A stretch of 64,000 nucleotides of DNA from Sorghum bicolor (lineage: Eukaryota > Streptophyta > Magnoliopsida > Poales > Poaceae), in the NCBI RefSeq assembly GCF_000003195.3, contig NC_012877.2:25129838-25193837 (forward strand). The letters are read 5' to 3'. Position numbers and translations under genes: made by a program. The notes beneath the pieces were generated by a model that did no database searches, was not told the origin of the DNA, and was given only the letters and a program-made list of their open reading frames with translations. Numbering within the stretch: the first letter of the stretch is position 1; each line of letters opens with the position of its first letter. Positions 43,230 through 54,453 of this stretch are shown here, piece by piece.

Positions 43230-43894
43230 TAGAACCTAGCATTAGCCCTCTGATCCTGGGCTACTGGAAACCAGGTAGGAAAGGGAGTAAACCTCAGCTC
43301 CTGGATCTCACGTGTAGGAGCCTGGGTGTAATGCTTATGTACCCTGGCTGGAGCTGGACGTGGAGCTGGAGTACCACGTGCTGGGGTGGAGTCACCCGAC
43401 GAGGTGGACTGACCCTGCGTACCAGTCCTGGAGGCAACCTAGGTACAAGTGCGAGTCGACCTCCGAAGGGGCTGCTCCTTCTGCTGTGCCTCTGTCGGGC
43501 CCTCTACCTGGGCCTCTGCCTCTGCCTCTGGCTCCTCCTATGCAGACTCAGTGACGTCAATCCGAACACGCTGACCCCCTAACATGATGGTGCCCGGAGG
43601 GGTCCCGTGTCACGCCTCAACCTAAAGCACTGCACGCCTATGAGATGGCATGAGATTGGCCCTGATCCTTAGAGCACCTGAGCGGCCACCCCTCTCTGCT
43701 ACCTCAGCTGCTGCTGCCACTACATCTGCCACCTCAGCCTCTCTGCCACTGGCATTCCTCTTCTTGGTAGCCAGCTTCTTCCCTTTGCCCTGCTCTGCGG
43801 CTGATAAGCGATGGGGAGGATCACCTCCACCATCACCACATGGAGAGCCACCATTGGCAGCTGTCGGACCACCGACGTTTTTGCAACGTGCCAT
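43230..43894 (-). pseudogene. Gag-like retroelement ORF fragment of unassigned family
   Basis: On the minus strand ATG at 43894 opens MARCKNVGGPTAANGGSP, GKGKKLATKKRNASGRE and Ala/Glu-rich AEVADVVAAAAEVAERG to a stop near 43622. Beyond it the frame can be followed as IMLGGQRVRIDVTES and RRSTRTCT, with stops. It begins just downstream (on this strand) of a probable LTR, so a retroelement gag start is the best reading. I do not recognise the family, and no Gag core motif is visible. Confidence 0.4.
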
Positions 43895-45035
43895 TGCAAA
43901 AAACTGAGCCTGAAAAACTGCTGACAACCGACAAGCTGACACTTGTGAGGCTTGGCCTCAATCCATACTCGTGGGCTTGGCCCCGAGTTCAACTGACACT
44001 GTCAACTGAGACCACGTGCTGCAAGAGATAGAATAGATGTGGTATATATAAGCATACATAATAGCTGGAGATGAGAAAACCGTATAGATCGCAAGATTAG
44101 ATAAGGAACGGGTGCGAACTGCTTACGATTCGATTCGAGATGTGTTCTGGATGAAAGATCACGATCGAACTCCGCCGGAGAACACGAACCAACTCCTCAA
44201 GGTGCTGCAGAGGTGAAACAGAGACAATCGAGGTCAAAAACCTCGTTCTAATCCGTTGACACATAAAATCAAACACCTTGAGGGCGCAGACCAAGGAACT
44301 CACCCAAACCCTAGAAACCTCATGAGATTAGAATCCCTGAGTGAGGAGAGGGAGGGAAGAAGCCTTGGGGACGAGATCGACACGCGGAGAGGATCAACCA
44401 TCGGAGAGAAACGAGATGCCGGCGGTGGCGAAAAACACGGCCACTTAGGGCACGGGCCCTGCGACTCGGCGGTTCACGGTGGAAAGAAAAGAACTGGCCG
44501 AAACTGACACGGGTGCTCGGTTATATCCGCTGAACGTGGGGTCACCGGACGCTCTTAAAGTGGCACCGGACGCGTCCGGTGACCACCGGTCTTAAACACA
44601 CAGAGCGTTTCAAAACGCGCAACCACCGAACGATTGCCACCGGACGCAGAGACTAGCGTCCGGTGCCTTAGGGCATGCCTGGTAGAACACCGGACGCACC
44701 TCACCGGACGCTACGGGGACACTGTTCCAGCGTCGGTGAGTGCTGTCCAGCACCGGACGCACTGCTGCAGCATCCGGTGCACCATCCAGTGCTCCTCTGA
44801 CTTGTTTTTCAAAATGAAACTTTGCTCGACTTTTACCCAACCAAGTTCCAACTTCAAGAAGACACAAATAAGCACAAATTGGAACTGGTATGAGTGACCT
44901 CTCTCAAACCCTCAAATTTGCACAAATATTTAGCCTTAGGCATAGTAGTTTTTATAAAAATAGTCAAGTGAAAGCACCAAGGAGCATCGTGTGGTCATAA
45001 AGCTAGGGGTTTAAATCATGATGAGCTTTGAATGC
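43895..45035 (-). repeat. Probable Sirevirus-like LTR and leader, minus orientation
   Basis: On the minus strand the purine tract GATAGGGGGAGC (about 45045) is followed by about 1 kb containing a cluster of CACCGGACGC palindromes, a possible TATA (GCGGATATAACC, about 44519-44530), and a CT-rich then AT-rich leader with splice-like CTCTTGCAG near 44026. The ends are not sharply defined, and no clear tRNA-type PBS is seen. Position between copia pol and a gag-like ORF suggests an LTR shared by two elements. Confidence 0.5.
44535..44790. repeat. CACCGGACGC palindromic motif cluster
   Basis: About ten occurrences of CACCGGACG or CGTCCGGTG, including the perfect 18-bp palindrome CACCGGACGCGTCCGGTG at 44564-44581. 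Repeated palindromes of this type are known from non-coding regions of Sirevirus copia elements, which fits the neighbouring pol. Confidence 0.75.
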
Positions 45036-45327
45036 TCCCCCTATCTATGGACGAACACAGCAGATGCTCAAACAAGAACAAAAAAGAAACGGTAAACCAA
45101 CAAGCATGCATATGATATGGGGTGCATTGCAATACTTGAAGGTAAACTAATGCTTGTCAAGTTTGATCCAAGGTTAAGCTTTTTCACACACACATGTGGG
45201 TTATCTTAACCATGTTAGACAAGCCCTACTCACAATTCTTTTTGTCTTTTTATTTTAGGTATGCATGAAATGCAAAACAAGAGCTATTTACAAAGACAAC
45301 ACACAACTTCATTTTTTAGTGAAGTTA

Positions 45328-45558
45328 GGCCTTGTTTAGTTCGCAAAAATTTTTGTTTTTGGCTACTGTAGCATTTCGTTTTTATTTGACAAACATTGTC
45401 CAATCACGGAGTAACTAGGCTCAAAAGATCCATCTCACAAATTACAGGTAAACTGTGCAGTTAGTTTTTATTGTTGTCTATATTTAATGCTCCATGCATG
45501 CGACCAAAGATTCGATGTGATGGGGAATCTTGAAAATTTTTGCGAACTAAACAAGGCC
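45328..45558. mobile_element. MITE (Tourist-like, PIF/Harbinger type), 231 bp
   Basis: Terminal inverted repeats GGCCTTGTTTAGTTCGCAAA and its complement bound a 231-bp AT-rich sequence, flanked by TTA at 45325-45327 and 45559-45561. It has no coding capacity. The 3-bp TTA duplication fits PIF/Harbinger-derived MITEs. It sits in the 3' non-coding part of the copia element. Confidence 0.85.
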
Positions 45559-45613
45559 TTAGAGAGATCAAGCACAATTAGTTCATTTCTCAACATACAA
45601 AACCTAGCTTCAT

Positions 45614-46753
45614 CTAGGGGTTTTTGTGATGACGGATGTCAACGTGTTTTGTGCGGGTGTGTTGAACCGGATTGTTTGCAAGTTTTACGGCACTTTCATT
45701 GTCACACAACAAAGGTACTTTGTCTAGTACTACTTCATAGTCTAACAAAATTTGTTTCATGTAAAGTATTTGTGCACAACAAGCACCAGCGGCAATGTAT
45801 TCCACCTCGGTCGTTGACAAAGCAACACTATTTTTTTTCTTTGACATCCAAGAGACAAGAGATCTTCCTAGGAAGTGGCACCCTCCACATGTGCTTTTTC
45901 TATCAATGCGGTACCCGGCATAATCGAAATCAGAATAGCTTACAAGTTGGAATCTTGCACCTTTGGGATACCACAAGCCTAGGCACGGTGTGTATTTTAG
46001 ATACCTAAGAATTCTCTTGACGGCAATCAAGTGAGATTCCATAGGCATTGCTTGATATCTAGCACACATACACACACTAAACATGATATCGGGCCTAGAT
46101 GCGGTGAGGTAGAGTAAACTTCCTATCATGGAACGATAGAGAGTTTTGTTATTTGGGTTACCTCCTTCATCCAAGTCGTGATGCCCATTTGATGCCATGG
46201 GAGTCTTGATTGGCTTGCAATCCATCATCTTGAACCTCTTGGGAAGATCTTGTGTGTCCTTCATTTGCTTGACTTGAAATCCTAGGAAGAAGGATAGCTC
46301 GCCATGGACATCTCAAACTCCTTGGACATCAAATCACCAAATTCCATGAAAAATCTTCATTATTGAGCCAAAAATAATATAATCAACATAAACTTGGCAA
46401 ATGAAGATTTCCCCATTCATTTTCTTGGTGAAGAGTGTTGTGTCAACTTTCCCAATCTTGAAGCCCTTCTCAATGAGGAAGTCCCTAAGCCTCTCATGCC
46501 AAGCTCTAGGAGCTTGCTTGAGACCATAGAGAGCCTTGGACAACCGGTAGACATGCTTGGGGTAACTAGGGTCTTCGAAACCGGGGGGTTGCTCAACATA
46601 GACAAGCTCATTAATATAACCATTTAAAAAAGCACTTTTCACATCCATTTGAAATAATTTGATATCATGACTAGATGCATATGCAATTAGGATACGGATT
46701 GCTTCAAGTCTTGCCACCGGTGCAAAGGTTTCACCGAAGCCAATACCTTCCAC
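45614..46753 (-). pseudogene. Ty1/copia (Sirevirus-like) reverse transcriptase and RNase H
   Basis: From 46753: [60 protein letters not shown], then [10 protein letters not shown], in which the second catalytic Asp of YVDD is Tyr. Then from about 46264: KTPMASNGHHDLDEGG, LYRSMIGSLLYLTASRPDI, SYSDFDYAGYRIDRKSTCGG and TRTKHVDIRHH. Frame breaks near 46334 and 46264 and an early end at 45614 (the final RNase H residues are missing) make it non-functional. RT copies the element RNA in active relatives. Confidence 0.88.
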
Positions 46754-48181
46754 TTGTCAAAAGCCTTTTGCCACGAGCCTTGCCTTGTTGCGCACCACTT
46801 TGCCTTGATCATCTTTCTTGTTCCGAAAGACCCAGTTTGTTCCAATCACTCTTGCATCTTTGGGTTGCTCTTCAAGTATCCATACTTGGTTGCGAGAGAA
46901 GTTGAACAACTCCTCTTGCATGGCAATGATCTAATCCGCATCACGAAGAGCTTCCTCTATAGTCTTTGGTTCATCTTCAAGAGACACAAAAGCGTGATGT
47001 TTAATAAATAAAGCATGTCTAGACTGAGTAGTTACACCACGCGATGGACTCCCGATGATGAGATCTTGAGAGTGATCTTGGAGTAGGTGTGATGATCTTC
47101 TTAGCGCCACTTGAGGGGTTGCTTGGGGAGCATCAACATCTTGTGCTTGTGCCACCGCTTGCTCATGTGTGACTTGAGTGTCTTCATGAGCATCTCTCAC
47201 ATCCTTGTCTTCATCTTGTGGTACATGTGAGGTGGATGGTGGCTCAATGATTTGCACATCATCATCTTCTTTTGGCTTGATGTCCCCCACCGGCATGTTT
47301 TTCATAGCATCCCTCAATGGTTCACCACCTACATCATCAAGATTATCACTTGCTCCTTGGGAGCCATTAGTTTCATCAAATTCAACATCAAATGTTTCAT
47401 CAACCATGTTTGTGGCATGGTTAAAGACCCATATGCCTTGGACTTTGATGAATAGCCAACCAAGTAGCCAATGTCACATCTCCTTTGGAAATTTCCCAAG
47501 TGTTGGCGCTTCTTGTAGATATAGCATTTGCACCCAAACACTCTAAAGAATGAGACATCGGGCTTCTTTCCATTGAGCAACTCATATGGTGTCTTCTCTA
47601 GGAACTTGTGAGGAAAGAGCCGGTTTGATGCATATCATGCGGTGTTCATTGCCTCGGCCCACATCTTCTCCGAAGTGTTGTACTCATCAAGCATTGTTCT
47701 TACCAAGGTGATCAATGTCCAGTTCTTTCTTTCTACAACCCCATTTTGTTGTGGTGTGTATGTTGTGGAGAACTCATGTTTGATTCCAACTTCATCACAA
47801 TATTCTTCTATGTTGGTGTTGTCAAATTCTTTGCCATTATCACTTCTAATCTTCTTGATCATGACATCAAATTGATTTTGGGCATTCTTTGCAAACTTCT
47901 TGAATATTGATGCAAGTTCGGCCTTGTCTTGCAAGAAGAATGTCCAAGTGTATCGGGACTCGGGAGTAATCATCAACTATGACCAAGCAATATTTGTTGC
48001 CTCCAAGACTAGCATATGTGGTTGGTCCAAATAAATCCATGTGGAGTAGCTCAAGCACTCTTGAAATAGAGAGATAGGCCTTGGTTGGATGAGTGTTTGC
48101 AACTTGCTTGCCGGCTTGACATGCACTTCAAAGCTTGTCCTTTTCAAAGGTCACATCCTTCAAGCCTCTAATCAATTCTTT
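46754..48181 (-). pseudogene. Ty1/copia (Sirevirus-like) integrase and integrase-RT linker, cut by element T
   Basis: Integrase blocks: VLELLHMDLFGPTTYASLGG (first catalytic Asp), VIVDDYSR, a frameshift near 47950, IKKIRSDNGKEFDN (second Asp), TPQQNGVVERKN (Glu) and MLDEYNTSEKMWAEAMNTA. After another shift come PDVSFFRVFGCKCYIYKKR and an acidic linker with RRSSHLLQDHSQDLIIG and GVTTQSRHALF. The sequence upstream of the integrase zinc finger is replaced at 48182 by the LTR of element T, and gag and protease are not present. The DDE residues are visible but frameshifts break the protein. Confidence 0.85.
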
Positions 48182-49209
48182 TGTCGGCGTCTAGACTCGT
48201 GGTCTAGACACAAACGAGTATAAATATGCGTGTCTCCCTAACCCAGATGGTGATGCAAGTGAAACACAGAGAGTTTATACTGGTTCGGGCTAAGGATGCC
48301 CTACGTCCAGTGTGAGATTGGGGGTCTGTATTGCCTTGCACCCAAAGGTGCTTGTAGTAGGGGTGCACAAGCGGGTTGCGAGAGAGGGCTAAGTCCCAAG
48401 TCTCGGCTTTGTGTGGTGGTCAGAGCGCTGTTTGCTACTCTGAGTGTGAACTCGCTTAGAGTTGTGGTGTTTCTGTGGATGGCCGTGTCTTGGTTGTGAG
48501 CCCTGGCTCCCCTTTTATAGTCTCAAGGGGCATAGGTTTTTACATGTGTGATGGGTGATTTTCTTCTGGTGAGTGGTGAAGCCACAGTCTCGACCCTATA
48601 GAGGCTTGCCCATCCCGTCCTTGAGGCATGGCTGACAGCATGGTTACTCCTATGGAGGGTCGCCGAGCCCTGTTGAAGTCATGGGGGGTCGGATCGGTGA
48701 TACTGCAGCTTGTCCAGTAACAGTGGGAGAAGACAGCCAATAGTGACGCTGGTTAATCTCCCCCATTCCTCTTTCACTGTGAGTTGGTACACCACAGTGA
48801 AAGAGGTAAGGTAGCATAGTTAAAGAGGTAAGGCTACAGTGGCCGTGGTGGTTGGAATAGTCGCCTCCATGCCCTGCTGCGATATGGGAGTCACTGCGTC
48901 CGTCACGTCGTGGGTATGGACGCCGTGTGCTGGAAGCCTTGTTCTGGGGGTTCGGGCGAAGCAGCGTTGGCGCCCGGGCCCTAGAGGGGTCGGACGAGGC
49001 GGAACTTGCACCCGAGGCCAAGGGGGGTCGGGCGAGCCGTGGCTTGCGCCCGAGGCCAAAGGGTCGGGCGAGCCGGTGCTTGCGCCCGAGGCCAAGGGGT
49101 CGGGCGAGCCAGTGCTTGTGCCCGAGCCTTGGTAATCGTGTATGGTTTGCTTTGTCATTTGTGATTTTTATTGCTCTGATTTGGGTATCCCTTTTTACAG
49201 TACACAACA
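48182..49209 (-). repeat. 3' LTR of Tat element T (1028 bp)
   Basis: It starts TGTCGGCGTC and ends GTACACAACA on the plus strand and is bounded on its right by the complement of a polypurine tract (GTAGCCCCCAAG at 49210). It contains GC-rich tandem repeats at 48980-49135. Typical Tat LTR text (ACTGGTTCGGGCTAAGGATG near 48280) is present. Confidence 0.85.
48980..49135. repeat. Tandem repeat in the LTR of element T
   Basis: Four units of about 37 bp with the core GAGGCCAAGGGGTCGGGCGA and GCTTGCGCCC. Related single units recur at about 50000-50130 in the internal region. It is a GC-rich tandem array; spacers are not unique, so it is not a CRISPR array. Confidence 0.85.
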
Positions 49210-50400
49210 GTAGCCCCCAAGCCTTTGAAGGGGTGACGGCACCCTTTCAAAGGTTCTTTTTCAAGGGAATATTTTGTTTGACTTGGAGCTTTTCACTTTC
49301 TCCGGAGGGTGCGCGCGAGCGCACCCTCGGGTGTAGCCCCCGAGCCTTTTGGAGGAATGGTGTTATTCATTCAAAGGCTTTTACCCCTGAGTGTTGTAGT
49401 CGGGAGTACTTGAGGGATAGGTTACGTGTTCTTTACGTAGTGCCTATTCCCATCGTGCGAGGAAGCCCCCGAGCCCTTTCCCCTCAAGGTTCGATCAGGT
49501 TCTTTCTCGTCTTGTAGTTACGTCCCTCATTCTTCCTTTCACACGAAGGAGGGGTGGGTAGCGCCGTACTACCCTCGATGGGCGAGTATCGACGTTCCCC
49601 GGGAGCTACAAGTGGGTAAATCCAAGTGGATGTCCGAGTCCCATTCGATAGGGCTCGGCTAGTGGCCTTATGGGCACATCTCAAAATACCCGAGGGCAGT
49701 CATGGTGGATGTCTGAACCGTTCACTAGGTTTCGAGGGCTTGGTGCCTCCCTCGATGGGATCCCACTCGCGTGACACCCGCATGGGTCTCGGATACGACT
49801 GGCAAAGATGCGCCGACCCCCTAAGGGGCTCAGACTGCGGCCTCTATTGTGCTCATCTTTAATCATCCCTCGCTCGGTCATCCTGAGGCAACTGTTCGAA
49901 CCCGTCTTGCAGGTCAGTCTCGCAACCTCTGGAACGTAGGTGGCCGTGGCCTGGGGATTTTTACCTCGAAAGGTTTTCAGATTCGATTATTGTATCGGGG
50001 TGGGGCGAGACGGAATCTGCGCCCGACGGAAACCGCCTTGCAATTTTTGCTCGGGGTCCGTAGGGGTCGGGCGAAACGGAATCTGCGCCCGACGGAGACC
50101 GCCCTGCGACTTTGGTCAGCAGGGGTCGAGCGCGGCTTGCCCTGGAAGGAATCGCCCCGACATATATTTTCAGGGCCCTCCTTTTGAGGCCCCGCGCGTG
50201 GGGATTCGAAATGGCTGTGCCGTTGTGTCCTGGCTGGATGCGACGTTTCACCTACAAAATTAATGCGCGCGTGCAGCGGGCGTGAGAATCGGAGGAAGTG
50301 GGCGCTTCGAATTTTTTCACCTGGTGAGGGGGGCGGGCGACGGTTGCTCTTTTCCCCCTTGATCTTTTTGCGCAGGCGGTGTGGCCACGGTGCGCTCTTC
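49210..50400 (-). other. 3' non-coding region of element T with repeated PPT-like sites
   Basis: The functional polypurine tract is the complement of GTAGCCCCCAAGCC at 49210-49222. Two further near-copies (GTAGCCCCCGAGCC at about 49332, GAAGCCCCCGAGCC at about 49462) follow. Repeats related to the LTR array (TCGGGCGAAACGGAATCTGC) lie at 50000-50130. No protein is encoded on the minus strand. The right end is the promoter region of the antisense gene. Confidence 0.65.
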
Positions 50401-50531
50401 TATAAAAGCTACCGCGGGGGCTTCGATTCCTTTCCTTCTGCTCTCGCGCAAAAAAGCTCTTGCCTCTTGCTCTCCTTGCCACCGTCTTCTCCATTCCATC
50501 CCGCAAGCTCCTCACTTTGCTCGCAGCCATG
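50401..50531 (+). promoter_or_regulatory. TATA box, leader and start context of the antisense gene in element T
   Basis: TATAAAAGC at 50401-50409 is followed by a CT-rich leader and, 120 bp on, by GCCATGG at 50526-50532, a strong plant start context. It is placed like a normal RNA polymerase II promoter for the plus-strand gene, opposite to the element's own transcription. Confidence 0.6.
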
Positions 50532-53500
50532 GCCGACGACGATGCGTGGCCCACTAGCAACTTGACTAGGTCCGCGCTGGACGCGCGCGTGAAGGCCGGG
50601 CTCCTCCACCCCATCACGGATGTCGGGTCGCCGGAGTGGATCGCTCCCCCGGTGAGTGACTGGGAGCCAAACCCGCCTCTGGGCTATGTGGTTTGCTTCC
50701 TGTCATTCTTGGACCGGGGGTTCGGAACTCCGGCCAGCCGTCTTATCCGGGCAATTCTGCATTACTATGAGGTGGAGCTGCACAACCTCAACCCCAACTC
50801 AGTGATGCAGGTGGCCATCTTCACCACGGTGTGCGAGGGGTTCTTGGGGTTCCTCCCCACTACAACCTTTTGCTTCACCTCTTCAAGGCGGATATGTCCG
50901 CCCGCTACGAGGGAGGGGAGAAAATTCCTTTGCGGGTCGTTGGTTGCACGCTGCAGCTCCGCCAGGCGCGGTCCCACCAGTACATCTGGAGCGCCATGCC
51001 CTCGTCAAAACGGGGGTGGCAGAGCGGATGGTTCTACCTCCGGAACGACGGTGGGCTGCTCCCGGAGTACACCAAAAAGATGGTGACTGAGTGCCCCCTC
51101 AAGTGGGCGTGGGGTGCCCCTGTGGAAGAGCAGAAGAGGCTCGCCCCCCTTCTTGCGGGGCTCGGGAAGCTGCGTGACGCCAGAGTCACCGCGGCAACGG
51201 TGGCGACGGTGTTCCAGAAGAGGAGCTTGCTCCCACTGGCGCAGCGATGGGCATTCATGTTCGAGATGAACCGGGATGTCCCCTAGGTCGGGACAAGGAT
51301 GCTGGAGGCGCCAGTGTCGGCGTCGGACATAGCCGCCTGTGTCTCTAAGACCATGCACCCGGACCTGAAGAACTCCTGGGTGGTGCCGATGCGCCCTGAA
51401 AAGGGCTACATTTCTCTGATAAGATGATGTTTTTTTTCTAATATAGTGCTTGTTCCTTTTTCTTCCCGCCTTATCCCTGATTGCTGCTCGTTTGCAGGGG
51501 ATGGGGATTGTCAAAGACTCCCTGCCCCCTGTCCCAGAGGACAAGGAGCTCTGGGCCAAGAATCGGGCCCGGAACGAGGAGCAGAAGAAGGCGCAGGAGG
51601 ACAAGAAGGCGAAGGCTGTAAGGAAAGCGCAGAGTCACGAGATCTCCGCCAAGAACCATGGCGAGGCCGAGAAGGCGGGGCTCCCTCCGCCCGACTCTCC
51701 CGAGACTTCGGTCTCGGAGGTAGAGGGCGGGGGAGACAACGCGCATTGGCTCGATGAGCTCGAGGCGGAGGAAGATGACGTGATCCCTCCTGTCGGCAGG
51801 GGGATCGAGATCCCGGAGGGGTCGAAGGCTCGAGGGGGGTTGGAGGCCCCCGAGGGGTCCCAAGCACCGGGTGTGGGCGGACCGCCCCCCATATAATCGT
51901 GGATGACGAAGAGGACAGCGCCCCACGAGAGAGCTCTGTCCCCTCGGGTCCCAAGGAGGGGGAAAGGGCGAAGTGGGGCGGATCCGAAGTGCCCTCACAG
52001 CCGGTGGTGCCTGAGGGTCCGACCGAGCCCCGCCCAGCGTTCGGGGCGGAGGCAGGAGGCTCGGTTGAGGTGCCGCGGGCCGAGACCACCGTTGAAGCCC
52101 CTGCGCCAACCGCTGGGGAGATGGGGGTCCATCCAATGGCCCCTGGCACTTCGAGAGGCCCCCAAGGAGCTCCAAGCTCCCAAAAGAAGGCTGCCCCCGA
52201 GCAAGGTATGTATAGGTTTTCTAATTTTTCTTCTGATTTTTTGTTTTTCTCTTTCTTCTGACTTGCGTTATCCTTTCATCAGCCGGAAGCACAAGGCGGC
52301 CTCAGTGGAGCTGGCTCCTCAGAAGGCCGTGAAGAGGGGGGCGCGGTCGACCCCTGGGTCGGCGAGGCCGAAGTCGCCGCCCCCCTGAGCTGCGAAGAGG
52401 GGGAGCTCCCCCACGACGAAGGGGGGCACGGGACTGGGCGGAAGACGCCGGATCCCCCGACGAAGGAGGTGGGGACGCCGAGGCCCCAAGTGTCAGAGGG
52501 GACGGTCCTGGCCCTCGGGCTATTCCCCCTGCGGGGGATGCTAGCCAAGGGGGCCATGACCATCAGGTTGAGGAGGGCCGAGCCGAGGGAACACTTAGCG
52601 TGGTGGCCCCTGTGAGGCCCCACGGGAAGGGGCCGTCCCGACCCGAAGCTCCTGCAAGGGAGGGAGGACGGAGAATGGCCTGGGGCCAGGACCCCGTGAT
52701 CTGGCCCAACCTTGACGACCCAGAGGGGAGGGCCAGATTCATGTTGAACGACCCGGCAGAGGCCTATCTCTGGCGGGGTCTTGAGGAATGTGGGCACGCG
52801 AGTGTCGAGGCACTCAACAAAGCGTCCGAGCTCGTGAACCGTGATATGTTTAAGCTCGCCCAGGTACGACCTCTGTCCCCCTATCGGTGAGGTGTTTTGT
52901 GTCTTTGGGTTATTTCTTTGCTTAATATTTGAATTCGCAGGCGCTCCAAGCCGCTTCCCTGGAGAAGTCGATGTTCCTGCGTGGGGAGCGGGACGCCTGG
53001 GCGGCCTGTGATGACGAGAAGGCTGCACGGGAGGCAGCTGAGGGGGAACTCATGAAAGAATGTGAGATCTCTACCGAGCTTCGGCAGAAGTGCTCGGCCC
53101 TCGCGACTGAGGCTCGGGAGGCCCGGGAAAAGGTTGCTCCCCTAGAGAAGAGGGTTAGCGACCTTACCCGGGAGTCCCAAGAGCAGAGGGCGGCCGCTGA
53201 GGGGTATAAGGGCAAGGTTGCTCGGCTAGAAGCTCTGCTCGCTGAGAAGGACCTTGCCCTGAACCAAGCCCAAGCCGATCTCTCCGTAGCTCAGAGCGAG
53301 GTGGCCCGTTGGCACCGGAGCACGGCAGAGAATGAGAAGCGAGCCAAGGGTAAGGACTGAATCTTTTTACCTTAGCTCTTTATATATTTGGTTTGGCTTT
53401 CCTGGCCTTTATGTTCTTTCCATTTTTCAACAGAGTCGGAGAAGAAGATGGCTGAGGTAGCCTCTGCTGCCGATGCCTTGCAGAAGTCCCTCGATGCTGA

Positions 53501-53960
53501 GGTCGCGGACCGCTCAGCTCTGGAAGCCATGGTTGCCTCGGCGTGCGATGGGCTCGGGGTGTCGGCGGGCGTGTCGGGGTCGTCACTGCAAAGCCGGATC
53601 GAGGCTCTCTACTCCTGGGCCGGGGAGAGGATGAGGGAGGCGCTCCACGCTGGGGTAAAGAAGGCCCTTGCGGTGGTGAACTCTCACTACGTCGGCATTG
53701 ATTTGTCGGCGGTTAGTGAGGACTATGTCCTCCCTGATGACGAGGCGGAGGCCCAGGAGGAGCTGCAGAGGCTTGAAGATGCCGTGGACGTCCTGGGGGA
53801 TGCCCTGGCTGCCTTCTTCGACGTCGAGGTGGAGCTTCCCCCCTCGGCGTGCAGGGACCTGGGCAAACAGGGCAATAAGGCCCTTAAGTTAGATTTTTCT
53901 TTTTTTTCTTTTTGTAAACATCAAAGGCCAGTGGGCCTTGTTTTTTGTATAAAACGTTGA
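50529..53960 (+). pseudogene. Multi-exon antisense gene of Tat element T (putative gypsy-type transposon domain protein)
   Basis: The start is MADDDAWPTSNLTRSALD; the first exon carries the domain often annotated in grass gypsy elements (IAPPVSDWEPNPPLGYVV, FGTPASRLIRAILHYY, then after a one-base frameshift near 50840 GVPPHYNLLLHLFKADMS). TAG at 51284-51286 interrupts it. Further exons are marked by GT-AG sites: acceptor TTTGCAG (51498), donor near 52205, acceptor near 52281, donor near 52864, acceptor GAATTCGCAG (52940), donor near 53351, acceptor TTTTCAACAG (53432). The last exons encode a long coiled coil (LEKRVSDLTRESQEQRAAAE) and a helical C-terminus (ALHAGVKKALAVVNSHYVGI). A further stop and frame change lies near 51895. 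Function unknown; convergent with pol, with 490 bp between the ends. Confidence 0.7.
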
Positions 53961-54453
53961 TGCTAAATATGAATGTTTACACGATTGTCCCTACGCCGAC
54001 CCGACCTCGGCAGCGCGGGGTTGGGTGTGCTACTTAGGGTCTTGCGCTAGTCAGAGTGTCCGAGCCTTAGTCTCTTTCTTTTCCTTAGTAATTTTGAGAA
54101 GTCCGGATCCGTCCCCCGATCCTAGGGAGTGAGCGGAGGTCGTCCTTGCCCATCGGCGTGGATCTTTCCTCGAGCTCACAGCTTGCTAAGATTTAGGGTA
54201 TGGATTCTGCAGCCTCTTAAATTGCTTTAGGAAACGAAAAAAAGTCCTTGGGTCGGGGTGCTTTGACTTGCATAAAAAAGAAAGGAAGAATATTTTGGGG
54301 TTGCCACAGGGGTTCCCCCCGTGTAGTCCCCGAGGGAGGCTCGGATTCTGCAAGGCAGATCCGAGGCTTACTCTATAAAAAGAAATAACCATATAATTTG
54401 AACTTTCATTTATTCTTTCGAGATGATAAACAACTGAATATCTTTACAATATT
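53961..54453. other. Spacer between the antisense gene and the integrase end of element T
   Basis: Non-coding sequence where the two convergent genes of element T end. Another PPT-like piece (GTAGTCCCCGAGG, about 54322) occurs. No other feature seen. Confidence 0.5.

Noticed and set aside
43223..43582. Plus-strand frame with Leu-rich translation
   Set aside because: It is the complement of the degraded gag-like frame on the minus strand and has no support of its own.
48980..49135. Regular repeat array considered as CRISPR
   Set aside because: Units are contiguous tandem repeats without unique spacers, and the context is a plant retrotransposon LTR.
48650..49517. Long frames on both strands across the LTR of element T
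   Set aside because: They translate the 37-bp GC-rich tandem repeat into repetitive peptide and have no domain; they are by-products of the LTR.
51471..52175. Long minus-strand frames opposite the antisense gene of element T
   Set aside because: They mirror a GC-rich exon on the plus strand and contain no retroelement motif.
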